A DNA stretch of 64,000 nt from NCBI RefSeq assembly GCF_003466125.1, contig NZ_QSOC01000003.1:248001-312000 (forward strand), given 5' to 3'. The notes below the pieces were generated by a model. It saw only the letters and a list, made by a program, of their open reading frames with translations. It was not told the origin of the DNA and made no database searches. Every line of letters starts with the position of its first letter. The stretch's first letter is position 1. This document shows positions 27,681 to 35,926 of the stretch, piece by piece. Both the position numbers and the translations under genes were made by a program. This DNA is from Collinsella sp. TM10-22 (GTDB taxonomy: Bacteria > Actinomycetota > Coriobacteriia > Coriobacteriales > Coriobacteriaceae).

Positions 27681-28829
27681 ATGCAACTAAATGCAGCTGA
27701 TATAGCGCAAAAGAGAATTGACCTCGGCCTCACCCAAAAGGAGTTCGCCGCCGCCCTTGGTATGGGCTCGTCTGGTGAACGCACCGTTCGGCGCTGGGAG
27801 TCTGGGGATACTAGTCCAACGGCGGCTGAATGCGCCTTTATCGCATCGCTCGATGCGGGGGCTCCATTTGACCAAGGGGAGCGCAGCGACGCGCCTTTTA
27901 CCTTCTGCGATCTCTTCGCGGGCATCGGCGGTATACGAATGCCGTTCCAGGAGCTTGGCGGTAGGTGCGTCTTCTCTTGCGAGTGGGATAAGTTCGCCCA
28001 GAAAACCTACCGGATGAACTATGGAGAGACCCCGGCGGGCGACATCCGTCAGGTCGCATCAAACGATATACCGGACTTCGATGTCCTGCTCGCAGGCTTT
28101 CCTTGTCAGCCATTCTCCCTTGCAGGCGTTTCGAAGAAGCAATCTTTGGGGAGACCCACCGGCTTTGAGGATAAAACGCAGGGAACCCTCTTTTTCGAGG
28201 TCGCTCGCATCATACGCGACAAGCGCCCGAAGGCCTTCTTGCTTGAGAACGTTAAGAACCTTACGAGTCACGACGGCGGGAAGACCTTCAAGGTCATACG
28301 ACAGACGCTTGAGGAGGACCTTGGATACCATATTTTCTGGAAAGTGCTTGATTCAAAAAACTGGACGTGCCAGCACAGGGAGCGCATCTACATCGTGGGG
28401 TTCAGGGAGGAAGTTCCCTTCTCGTGGGATGACCTTGAGGTGCCGGGACCGGGACATACGCTAGGGGAAATCCTCGAAGAGCAACCAAACGAACGCTACA
28501 CCATTTCGGATAAGCTATGGGCCTATCTGCGCGCCTATCGCGAAAAGCATGAGGCGGCGGGCCACGGCTTTGGATACTCGATGGTCGGCCCAGAGGACAC
28601 GACAAGGACGCTTTCCGCCCGGTACCACAAGGATGGCAGCGAGATTCTGGTCGGGCAGGAAGGAAAAAACCCTCGTAAACTCACTCCCCGCGAATGCGCG
28701 CGCCTGCAAGGATTTCCCGATGAGTTCATCATCCCGGTGTCGGATACTCAGGCATACAGGCAGTTCGGCAACTCCGTGACCGTGCCGGTCGTGCGCTCGG
28801 TCGCGAAGTTGATGATGGAGGTGTTCTAG
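27681..28829 (+). CDS. DNA cytosine-5 methyltransferase with N-terminal HTH
   Basis: 382 aa. Residues 1-65 form an XRE-like HTH (AQKRIDLGLTQKEFAAALG). The C5-methyltransferase core has motif I FAGIGGIRMPF, motif IV FPCQPFSLAG with the catalytic cysteine, motif VI LLENVKNL, motif VIII QHRERIYIVGF, motif IX LTPRECARLQGFP and motif X QFGNSVTVPV. It is complete. The extra HTH domain is known in M.SsoII/M.EcoRII-like enzymes, where it represses its own gene. It protects host DNA from the endonuclease encoded 1 bp downstream. The two lie between the 118-bp repeats and are lower in GC and less codon-biased than neighbours, signs of transfer. Confidence 0.95.
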   Translation: MQLNAADIAQKRIDLGLTQKEFAAALGMGSSGERTVRRWESGDTSPTAAECAFIASLDAGAPFDQGERSDAPFTFCDLFAGIGGIRMPFQELGGRCVFSCEWDKFAQKTYRMNYGETPAGDIRQVASNDIPDFDVLLAGFPCQPFSLAGVSKKQSLGRPTGFEDKTQGTLFFEVARIIRDKRPKAFLLENVKNLTSHDGGKTFKVIRQTLEEDLGYHIFWKVLDSKNWTCQHRERIYIVGFREEVPFSWDDLEVPGPGHTLGEILEEQPNERYTISDKLWAYLRAYREKHEAAGHGFGYSMVGPEDTTRTLSARYHKDGSEILVGQEGKNPRKLTPRECARLQGFPDEFIIPVSDTQAYRQFGNSVTVPVVRSVAKLMMEVF

Positions 28830-28830
28830 G

Positions 28831-30045
28831 ATGGACTATGGAGTACTTGGCGCGTATTTTGACGGTGCTGTCGCGAAAACCCTCGCGGGCGTTGACATCA
28901 TGGGGGCCAATAAAAGCCACCAGCACGAATTCAACGGCGTGGGGCCTTTGCGCGCGCTTTTCGGAGACGATGACATAAAGGGGATGCGAACTACCTTCGC
29001 ATATCTCGATGATGGTGCAGACCCTATATTCGACCATGGTTATACCACTTGGTACGACGCCCGCAGGAAGCATCCAACTAGAACTGAGTATAGGCTCTAC
29101 TACAACGATAATGCTGCCATGGGCATGGCCCGTCCGGGCGACCTCATGGTTTTGGCCCTACACGAAGCCAAGGAGGTCGTAATCCTATTTGCCCGAGCGG
29201 GGAGTACGGCGGAATCTCAAGTTCGCTGGCTCTTCGCGCTCGACGGGGTTGGCGAGAAGGGTTTTACGCCCTCTGCTCGGGAGGATACGCGCATCACGTC
29301 GATCGCCGCAAGGATTTTGGAGTCCATCGGCATCGAAGTTAGCATGCCGATCGCAGCGGAGAACTTCCTCGACGGTATGATCGAGAAATTCGGCGAGTCC
29401 TTCCCCAAAGGGGCAGACTTCTCAGCCTACTCAGCTTCCACCCTTGGAAAGCTCGATTGGACGGGCGACCCGGATGGCTGCTTGGTCGCTTGTTACGAAC
29501 GCGAAGAGATGCTGTTCCGCGTCTTCGAGCGGCATCTCTTGGAGCGCGACCTCGCGCCATACCTTGGCTCGGCGCTTGATGTTGATGGCGTGCTGCGCAC
29601 CACTATGTCGGCCTTCCAGCGCCGCAAGTCCCGTGCGGGGACGGCGTTCGAGAATCAACTCTCGATGCTATTCGATGCTAGGGGCATACGCTACTCGGCG
29701 CAGAAATACACCGAGGGCAAATCAAAGCCGGATTTCATCTTTCCCTCTATTGACGATTACCAGGACCCCAAGTTCCCTGTCGCTCGACTGACGATGCTCG
29801 GTGCCAAGACAACCATCAAGGAGCGTTGGCGTCAGGTGCTTGATGAGGCTGACAGAATCGAGGACAAGCATCTTGTAACACTTGAGCCCGCCGTAAGTGA
29901 GGATTACACACGAGCTATGGCTAAGGACAGGCTCAGCCTCGTTGTGCCCTCATCGCTGTTCGAAACCTACACGCCCGCGCAAAGGGAATGGCTCATGAGC
30001 GTCAACGACTTCTGCAGGCTGGTAGAAGCCCGACAGCACGAGTAG
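28831..30045 (+). CDS. Type II restriction endonuclease, EcoRII family
   Basis: 404 aa. The C-terminal half matches the EcoRII-C nuclease pattern: GTAFENQLSMLF, then KSKPDFIFPS and LGAKTTIKERWRQVL, giving the E...PD...K active site of the PD-(D/E)XK fold. It continues with HLVTLEPAVSEDYTRAM. The N-terminal half corresponds to the EcoRII effector/DNA-binding part but is divergent. EcoRII and relatives (SsoII, PspGI) cut before the first C of CCNGG or CCWGG; a CCWGG-like target is inferred, not shown. ATG 28831 is one base after the methyltransferase stop, so the pair is translationally coupled. A terminator follows. Confidence 0.9.
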   Translation: MDYGVLGAYFDGAVAKTLAGVDIMGANKSHQHEFNGVGPLRALFGDDDIKGMRTTFAYLDDGADPIFDHGYTTWYDARRKHPTRTEYRLYYNDNAAMGMARPGDLMVLALHEAKEVVILFARAGSTAESQVRWLFALDGVGEKGFTPSAREDTRITSIAARILESIGIEVSMPIAAENFLDGMIEKFGESFPKGADFSAYSASTLGKLDWTGDPDGCLVACYEREEMLFRVFERHLLERDLAPYLGSALDVDGVLRTTMSAFQRRKSRAGTAFENQLSMLFDARGIRYSAQKYTEGKSKPDFIFPSIDDYQDPKFPVARLTMLGAKTTIKERWRQVLDEADRIEDKHLVTLEPAVSEDYTRAMAKDRLSLVVPSSLFETYTPAQREWLMSVNDFCRLVEARQHE

Positions 30046-30073
30046 AACCACGAGACGTTTTTTAGAAATGAGG

Positions 30074-30107
30074 CCGGAGACCAGTTGAGTCTCCGGTCTT
30101 CTTTTTT
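30074..30107 (+). terminator. Terminator of the restriction-modification operon
   Basis: CCGGAGAC (30074-30081) faces GTCTCCGG (30089-30096) with a 7-nt loop, followed by TCTTCTTTTTT. Confidence 0.9.
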
Positions 30108-30109
30108 CA

Positions 30110-30282
30110 CTCGCAACAGATTCGTCGATCACGAGGTGGGATTTGTATTTGGACTGCGCAAACTCTTGGGCAAGGGTGCTTTTTCCAACGCGGCGGGCCC
30201 CCTCGAGCATGATGGCTCGGGATCCATTGCTCGCTTTCCAATCGAGGAGTTTATTGTAGGCCGTACGTCTGAATACTGACAT
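30110..30282 (-). pseudogene. Truncated AAA_14 family ATPase
   Basis: Reading the minus strand from ATG 30282, about 54 residues match the N-terminus of AAA_14/DUF4143 ATPases: MSVFRRTAYNKLLDWK, then Walker A MLEGARRVGKSTLAQEFA and YKSHLVIDE. Similarity stops near 30115, exactly where the terminator of the restriction-modification operon begins; the frame then continues as unrelated residues. A full ATPase needs about 400 more residues, so this is a remnant cut by a deletion or by insertion of the neighbouring cassette. Three 17-bp direct repeats sit just upstream. Confidence 0.75.
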
Positions 30283-30305
30283 GATTGCCCAATCTAGCTG
30301 CTGTA

Positions 30306-30390
30306 TACACGAAATGGGAAGTGTGGTTACCTGATTCAATACACGAAATGGGAAGTATATACAGGCCCTTTTCTACACGAAATGGGAAGT
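30306..30390. repeat. Three 17-bp repeats at exact 34-bp period
   Basis: TACACGAAATGGGAAGT occurs at 30306-30322, 30340-30356 and 30374-30390, identical each time and separated by unrelated 17-nt spacers. The repeats start 24 bp upstream of the truncated ATPase start, in its promoter region. A 34-bp step is close to three helical turns, which puts the sites on one DNA face, as for cooperative operators. Confidence 0.85.
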
Positions 30391-30532
30391 GCGGGTACCG
30401 CTGGAGCTTGTTGGGATAGATGGAGCGCATGTGTTGCGTCGCTCAGGTATGCTCATATGTGCCTAGAGTTTCACATGCCGAGAAAGGTTGATGGCTGCCA
30501 TATCCACATACCAAAACACGGAGCGCTCAGCG

Positions 30533-30556
30533 CCGTCGACACCCGCGTCACCAATT
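30533..30556 (+). repeat. Extra 24-bp copy of the att-like repeat
   Basis: Exactly matches 27490-27513 (the distal part of the left 118-bp repeat). It lies 18 bp before the full right repeat. This suggests two successive recombination or integration events at the site. Around it, 30391-30532 shows no gene. Confidence 0.75.
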
Positions 30557-30574
30557 TCCCCGCGGGGGGGAGTT

Positions 30575-30692
30575 TTCGAATCCGCCCAGGGGCACCAGGG
30601 AATATGACGGCGTCGCGTGAGCGGCGCCGTTTTTGGTTAGTGGGGGCCGACGGCAGATTCGGGCCGTCGACGCTCGCGTCACCAATCGCGTC
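30575..30692 (+). repeat. Right 118-bp direct repeat (att-like)
   Basis: Ungapped match to 27401-27518 with about 10 substitutions. It includes the 3' end of a tRNA-Arg copy (T-loop TTCGAAT and GGGGCACCA) but not a full tRNA. It closes the 3.2-kb segment that carries the restriction-modification genes. 30693-31066 is an AT-rich leader for the next operon, with no recognisable gene. Confidence 0.85.
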
Positions 30693-31066
30693 ATTCGAAT
30701 CGGCGCTGGGAATTCAGTGCTTTTCCTCATGCAAGTATCTTCCATCTTGCGTCGCCGTCAGCCGTGAGCGGTCGATTTTTACCGATAAACGGCAAATTAA
30801 TTCAGAAAAAATCAGGTAATTTCAAGAATGGTCAAACTTGATTAACAGCAAAACCACAAGGTAGATGGCTTTATACGGTGAAAAACTCTGACACAATAAG
30901 AAAAAGAGTGAAAAATACTGATTGAAAATGAACTTATGTGGCAGTAATCTACATGTCACAGGGTAAGCCCCGGCGCGCAGGCGGCGGCCCTTATCGAATT
31001 ACGGATATAGATCAGGTGCTCGAACGGGCAGAAACGATCAAGGACGAAGGTAAAGGACGTAGAAGC

Positions 31067-32005
31067 ATGAAGCTTGCAACTCGTATCAACTCCTATTTTC
31101 GCGATGGCGACAAGAATCTTGATCGCGTGTTCGCGGAGTTCCAGAGCGTGGGCCTCACGCACGTCGACCTCAACTACCCCGAGCACTGCACAGGTGTCAC
31201 GGCTGAGGACATGGCCGCCAAGCTCGCAGCTCACGACCTGCAGCTGAACGGCTGCGCGCTGCGCTTCCGGAACGCCTTCCTCAACGGTGACCTGGGCAAT
31301 GCCGATGATGCCCTTGCCGCGGAAGCCCTTGAGCTCTGCTACGAGGCGTGCGACTACTGCCGCACTGCCGGTGGCAACACGGTGACCATCTGGCTCGGCC
31401 ACGACGGCTTTGACTACAGCTTCCAGATCGCCTACGCTCGCGTCTTCGACCAGCTCGTAGCCGCATTCCAGAAGGTTTGCGACTACGCGCCCGACCTCAA
31501 GATCTCGATTGAGTACAAACCCTACGAGGAGCGCGCGTACGCGTTCATCGACTCCATGGGTATGACCGGCATGATTCTCAACGCTGCAGACCGCCCGAAC
31601 CTGGGCGTCACGCTGGATTACTGCCACATGCTCATGAAGCACGAGAACCCTGCCATGGCCGCCGACCTGTTCGGCCGCGAGGGCAAGCTCTACGGCATTC
31701 ACCTAAACGACGGCAACGGTCGCTTCGACGATGGCCTTATGATTGGTACGTCCACGCCGGTGAAGACCCTCGAGTTCCTCTACTACGTGAAGAAGCACGG
31801 TTACGACAGCGCAATCTACTTCGACACGTTCCCGGTCATCGAGCCCGCTGCCGGCGAGGCTGCACAGAACGACCAGATGATCCATCTGCTCAACGACGCC
31901 ATCGAGGCCGTAAGCATGGAGAAGATCCAATCCGTTATCGATGCAAACGACGCGATTAAGGCAGCCGAGCTTGTCCGCGAGCTCTTCTGCGCAATGGGGA
32001 GGTAA
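31067..32005 (+). CDS. Sugar phosphate isomerase/epimerase (TIM barrel)
   Basis: 312 aa of the xylose-isomerase-like TIM-barrel superfamily (AP endonuclease family 2 fold). Metal-site positions are visible: E in ISIEYKPYE, D-x-C-H in VTLDYCHML, H in YGIHLNDGNGR, and a late acidic residue in YFDTFPV. Relatives are ketose 3-epimerases and isomerases; the substrate is unknown. ATG 31067 (MKLATRINS) has AAAGGA upstream; an ATG 129 bp earlier adds an unrelated basic stretch. The stop is 3 bp before the PTS EIIBC gene, so the sugar imported by that PTS is the likely substrate source. Confidence 0.85.
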   Translation: MKLATRINSYFRDGDKNLDRVFAEFQSVGLTHVDLNYPEHCTGVTAEDMAAKLAAHDLQLNGCALRFRNAFLNGDLGNADDALAAEALELCYEACDYCRTAGGNTVTIWLGHDGFDYSFQIAYARVFDQLVAAFQKVCDYAPDLKISIEYKPYEERAYAFIDSMGMTGMILNAADRPNLGVTLDYCHMLMKHENPAMAADLFGREGKLYGIHLNDGNGRFDDGLMIGTSTPVKTLEFLYYVKKHGYDSAIYFDTFPVIEPAAGEAAQNDQMIHLLNDAIEAVSMEKIQSVIDANDAIKAAELVRELFCAMGR

Positions 32006-32008
32006 CCA

Positions 32009-33385
32009 ATGAAACGCGACTGGAACGCGATGGCTCAGGGGATTCTGGACGCCGTCGGTGGTCCCGAGAACATCTCGGGCATGACGCACTGCGCGACGCG
32101 CCTGCGCCTCAATCTCAAAGACGACGCGGCTTGCGACGACGCTGCGGTCAAGGAAGTCGAAGGCGTTGTGAACACGCTGAACAAGGCCGGTCAGTACCAG
32201 GTTCTCATCGGCACTGAGGTCCCGAAGCTGTACGAGAAGTTTGAGCCGCTGGTCAAGGGTTCGGGCGTGGAAATCTCCGCTGCTGCCAAGGACGAGGGCG
32301 AGAGCATCGTCAGCCAGGTCTTCTCCGCGATCTCCGGCATCTTTGCCCCGCTGCTGCCCGCCATGGCCGGCTCCGGTATCCTGCGCGGCTTCGTTATCCT
32401 GGCCGCCCAGCTCGGCATCATCGCTGAGGGCACGGGTACCTACACCATCCTGTACACCCTGGCCATGAGCGTGTTCTACTTCCTACCCGTGCTGCTCGGC
32501 TTCTCCGCCGGCAAGCGCTTCGGCGCGAGCCCGTACCTGTCGGCGCTGCTCGGCGCGTGCCTGCTCTACCCGGACTTCATCGCCCTCATGGGCGACGCGG
32601 GCAACGGCGCCATGACGGACTTCTTCGGCATCCCCGTGGTTCTCATGAACTACAACTCCACGGTTATCCCTGCCATCTTGTCTGTCTGGGTCTACTCGTA
32701 CCTGTACAAGTGGCTCGATGAGCACGTTTCCGAGATGCTCAAGCTCGTCGTGCTGCCCGCCATCTCCCTGATCGTTATGGTTCCGCTCACCATGCTCGTC
32801 ATCGGTCCCTTGGGCGTCTACGCTGGTGAGGCCATCGCCTTCGTGGTCAACTGGCTGATCGAGCGCAGCTCCGTGTTCGCCGGCGTGCTGGTTGGCGGCG
32901 GCTGGTCCGTGCTGGTGTCCATGGGCATCCACTGGGCCGTGAACCCCATCATGATCAACAACATCGCTCAGAACGGCTTCGACTACATCTGCCCCTTCAC
33001 CTTCGCCTGCAACTTCGCCGTTATCGGCTGCGCCTTCGGCGTGTTCCTCAAGGCCCGCGACCAGAAGCTCAAGAGCTTCGCGATGACCGGTGTCGTATCG
33101 ATCGCCCTGTCCGCCATCATCGAGCCCACGCTGTTCGGTATGCTCGTGAAGAACAAGAAGGTCTGGCTTGCGCAGATCATCGGCGGTGCCGTCGGCGGCG
33201 CGTTCCTCGGTATCATGAAGGTCGTCACCACTGCGTTCACCTTCGGTTCCGTCACTACGTTCCCGGCTTTCGTGAGTTCCGACCCCATGAACTTCGCTTG
33301 GGCTATGGTCGGCATGCTCATTTCCGCCGTCGTGGCCGGTGTTCTTGCCTTCGCCTTCACCGGCAAGGAGGATCAGCTCGCCTAA
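32009..33385 (+). CDS. PTS EIIBC component, glucose/beta-glucoside family
   Basis: 458 aa. The EIIB domain (1-85) has the phosphocysteine in MTHCATRLRLNLKD. A linker follows, then a ten-segment EIIC domain (about 105-455, IFAPLLPAMAGSGILRGF; GIHWAVNPIMINNI). No EIIA domain is attached, so a separate EIIA (Crr-type) must phosphorylate it. It sits in a locus with two epimerases and RpiB, suggesting an uncommon hexose or pentose. ATG 32009 has GGGGAGG just upstream, overlapping the end of the preceding gene. Confidence 0.92.
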   Translation: MKRDWNAMAQGILDAVGGPENISGMTHCATRLRLNLKDDAACDDAAVKEVEGVVNTLNKAGQYQVLIGTEVPKLYEKFEPLVKGSGVEISAAAKDEGESIVSQVFSAISGIFAPLLPAMAGSGILRGFVILAAQLGIIAEGTGTYTILYTLAMSVFYFLPVLLGFSAGKRFGASPYLSALLGACLLYPDFIALMGDAGNGAMTDFFGIPVVLMNYNSTVIPAILSVWVYSYLYKWLDEHVSEMLKLVVLPAISLIVMVPLTMLVIGPLGVYAGEAIAFVVNWLIERSSVFAGVLVGGGWSVLVSMGIHWAVNPIMINNIAQNGFDYICPFTFACNFAVIGCAFGVFLKARDQKLKSFAMTGVVSIALSAIIEPTLFGMLVKNKKVWLAQIIGGAVGGAFLGIMKVVTTAFTFGSVTTFPAFVSSDPMNFAWAMVGMLISAVVAGVLAFAFTGKEDQLA

Positions 33386-33644
33386 GAGCTTGAGGTGCGC
33401 CGCCTCTGGGATGCTATTTCACTCGACGCGCGCTGCCTCGCCTGGGGCTCGTTATCCTCGCTCGAGGAGCCCCGCCCTTGCGTGAGGCGCCTCACCTTCG
33501 TTCGAATTGTGAACGAGAGGGTTGGTCAATCGATTAAAGCGGTCGTCATCGCAACAGGTGGCGGCCACTTTTCTGCGCATGCGTTACACTTTTCGAAAAG
33601 AAATGAACGAGCGTGAAGCAGAGCGGTTTGGAGAGGTTCCCAAT

Positions 33645-34388
33645 ATGATCCCGTATGAGCGCCAGGAGCGAATTGTAGAGTGCCTGCAGAAGTCGGACCT
33701 CGTGAGGATTTCCGAGCTGCAGGAGGAGCTGCCGGGCGTCTCTATTTCGACGCTACGCCGCGACCTCAAAGAGCTGGAGGCGCTTGGCAAGGTTGAGCAT
33801 CTTTCGGGCGGCGCGGTGAAGCTCGTCTCGACTGTCCACGAGGTGAGCATCTCGACGCGTTCGGGCCTACACGGAAGTGAGAAGGACCAGATCGCCCAGG
33901 TCGCCCTACGTCTTGTTGAGGACGGGGACACGCTCTACCTGGACTCGGGTTCCACCTGCACGGCGCTGCTGCGCCTGCTGGTCGACCGCGACGTGACAAT
34001 TTACACGACGGATGCCTCGGCGTGCCTGATTAAGAGCGAGACGCGCGCCCAGCTCATCGTGGTGGGTGGCGAGTTCAACTATGTGAACTCCTCGTTCTGC
34101 GGTTCTATGACCGAATCGATCCTGCGCGACCTGTACTTCGATAAAGCGTTTATCGGGACCAACGCGATTGACGAGGACCGCGGCGTCATGACGCCCTCCT
34201 ACGTTGAGGCGGCGAAGAAGCGCATCGTGCGTGAAAACTCGAATAAGGCGTACGTGCTGTGCGACAGCTCGAAGTTCCATCAGTTCTCGAATGTTCGCGC
34301 GTTTGGGTTTGACGGTGTGGCGATTATCGCGGAGTCCTATGACGAAAAGATCGCCCAGCGCGCGCGCCTGATCACGCCTGGAGTGTAG
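33645..34388 (+). CDS. DeoR-family transcriptional regulator
   Basis: 247 aa. The N-terminal winged HTH is MIPYERQERIVECLQ ... ISTLRRDLKELEALG. The C-terminal DeoR sugar-phosphate sensor has LYLDSGSTCTALL, IVVGGEFN and FIGTNAIDEDRGVMTPS. It normally represses a sugar operon and responds to a phosphorylated sugar. ATG 33645 has GGAGAGG upstream; longer in-frame starts at 33522 and 33605 add unrelated residues. 33386-33644 otherwise holds only a GC-rich imperfect hairpin (about 33443-33476). Confidence 0.9.
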   Translation: MIPYERQERIVECLQKSDLVRISELQEELPGVSISTLRRDLKELEALGKVEHLSGGAVKLVSTVHEVSISTRSGLHGSEKDQIAQVALRLVEDGDTLYLDSGSTCTALLRLLVDRDVTIYTTDASACLIKSETRAQLIVVGGEFNYVNSSFCGSMTESILRDLYFDKAFIGTNAIDEDRGVMTPSYVEAAKKRIVRENSNKAYVLCDSSKFHQFSNVRAFGFDGVAIIAESYDEKIAQRARLITPGV

Positions 34389-34564
34389 GGGGTCCGGGCT
34401 CAGGTCTGCGCGATTGCGGCCCCCTGGCTGCTGCTGTCCGCGTAGCGGGATTTCTTCCTAGGGAATACGATAGCGTTTCGTGGTGCGGGCTCCTGCATGA
34501 TGCCAGCTAGATAGGCAAATATGGCAACGTTGTGAATCTGGAAAAGACTACAGGTTAACAACGT

Positions 34565-34614
34565 GGTTAAACGATTAATCAGCCAGACTGTAGATAAAGG
34601 TTAAACGATTAATT
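34565..34614 (+). promoter_or_regulatory. Two LacI-type operators before the epimerase-rpiB unit
   Basis: GGTTAAACGATTAATC at 34565-34580 and GGTTAAACGATTAATT at 34599-34614, 34 bp apart, with a half-copy GGTTAACA at 34553. The same pattern, GGTTAACAGATTAACC, stands at 38441-38456 before the lacI-type gene. That repressor probably controls both promoters. 34389-34552 shows no gene. Confidence 0.7.
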
Positions 34615-34655
34615 ACCAACGAGTAGATAACCACCGAGCAGATAAGGAGTTCACC

Positions 34656-35309
34656 ATGCTGCTCTGCCCCAGTCTCATGTGCGCCGACTACGGCAATCTG
34701 CGTGCGACCGTCGAGGACCTCGACGCCGCCGGCATCGACATCTTCCATTGCGACGTGATGGACGGCAGCTTCGTTCCCAATTTCGCCATGGGTCTCGAAG
34801 ACATCAAGGCCGTGCGAGCTGCCACCAACAAGCTCGTCGACGTGCACCTTATGGTCGAGAATCCCTCCAGCAAGGTTGAACTTTTCGCCTCCGCCGGCGC
34901 GGACATCATCTACATCCATCCGGAGTCCGAGCGTTACGTGGTCAAGACACTCGCCGCGATTAAGTCCCTCGGCAAGAGCGCCGGTATCGCCGTGAACCCC
35001 GACACCTCTATCTCCGAGATCGAGGAGATGCTGAACCTCTGCGATTACGTGATGGTCATGACGGTGAATCCGGGTTTTGCCGGTCAGAGCTTTATAGAGT
35101 TCACGAACGACAAGGTGCGTCGCCTTGCCGCGCTGAAGGAGCGCTTCGGCTTCAAGCTCATGATCGACGGCGCTTGCTCGCCCGAGCGCGTGCGCGACCT
35201 GTCCGCCATCGGCGCGGACGGATTTATCCTGGGCACCAGTGCGCTGTTTGGCAAGGACGCTGGTTACGAGGAGTGCCTGCGCCGTCTGCGCGCCGGCGAG
35301 GTGTATTAG
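34656..35309 (+). CDS. Ribulose-phosphate 3-epimerase family (possibly allulose-6-phosphate 3-epimerase)
   Basis: 217 aa TIM barrel. The metal and catalytic residues are in PSLMCADYGNL, HCDVMDGSFVPN, VDVHLMVENP, VMTVNPGFAGQ and MIDGACSPE. The wording of several motifs (PSLMC, VMTV-PGFAGQ, DG-C) recalls AlsE, the D-allulose-6-phosphate 3-epimerase, more than housekeeping Rpe; this is an inference. The product would feed fructose 6-phosphate or xylulose 5-phosphate into central metabolism. ATG 34656 has AAGGAG upstream. Two LacI-type operators lie in the promoter, and rpiB follows 72 bp later. Confidence 0.87.
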   Translation: MLLCPSLMCADYGNLRATVEDLDAAGIDIFHCDVMDGSFVPNFAMGLEDIKAVRAATNKLVDVHLMVENPSSKVELFASAGADIIYIHPESERYVVKTLAAIKSLGKSAGIAVNPDTSISEIEEMLNLCDYVMVMTVNPGFAGQSFIEFTNDKVRRLAALKERFGFKLMIDGACSPERVRDLSAIGADGFILGTSALFGKDAGYEECLRRLRAGEVY

Positions 35310-35381
35310 AAGCGGAAGGGCGAATTAGGGCGGATTGAGCGCGCGGCATGCGCGAATGGTTCTTATGGAAAGGGGTCTCTT

Positions 35382-35858
35382 GTGAAGATCGGTATTGGAA
35401 ACGACCACGTCGCAGTCGAGTATAAGGAGGCCATCACGGCGTATATCCAGGAGAAGTACGGCTACGAAGTCGTGAACTTCGGCACGGACAGCACCGAGCG
35501 CTTTGACTATCCCATCGCGGGTGAGGCCGTGGCGGACGCTGTCATGTCCGGCGAGGTTGATCGCGGTATCGTTATCTGCGGTACGGGTGTGGGCATCTCG
35601 CTCGCCGCCAACAAGGTGCGCGGTATCCGTTGCTGCACCTGCTCTGAGCCGTATTCCGCTCGTCTGTCACGCGAGCACAACAACACCAACATGCTCGCAT
35701 TTGGTGCTCGTGTGGTGGGCATCGAGCTGGCCAAGATGATCGTCGACGCCTGGCTCACCGGCGAGTTCGAGGGCGGCCGTCACCAGCGCCGCATCGATAT
35801 GATTCGCCAGATCGAGGCTCGTCAGCTCGTGTGTGCGGAGGAAGCACGCGGCTGGTAG
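35382..35858 (+). CDS. rpiB: Ribose/allose-5(6)-phosphate isomerase RpiB
   Basis: 158 aa. The start GIGNDHVAVEYKE, the catalytic Cys in IVICGTGVGISLAANKV, and the end GEFEGGRHQRRIDMI are diagnostic of RpiB/LacAB isomerases. It interconverts ribose 5-phosphate and ribulose 5-phosphate; RpiB enzymes also act on allose 6-phosphate. The GTG start has AAAGGGG upstream. Together with the preceding epimerase it forms a two-step route to a central ketose phosphate. Its terminator is interrupted by an IS element. Confidence 0.93.
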   Translation: MKIGIGNDHVAVEYKEAITAYIQEKYGYEVVNFGTDSTERFDYPIAGEAVADAVMSGEVDRGIVICGTGVGISLAANKVRGIRCCTCSEPYSARLSREHNNTNMLAFGARVVGIELAKMIVDAWLTGEFEGGRHQRRIDMIRQIEARQLVCAEEARGW

Positions 35859-35926
35859 TGGAAAAGCCCGTCACCCATGTGAACTGCCTCCCATTTCTTG
35901 GACATGAGAAATGGGAGGCTTTCTTT

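Noticed and set aside
30306..30390. CRISPR array from three evenly spaced repeats
   Set aside because: Repeats and spacers are only 17 bp, there are just three, and no cas gene is in the window. Promoter-proximal operators fit better.
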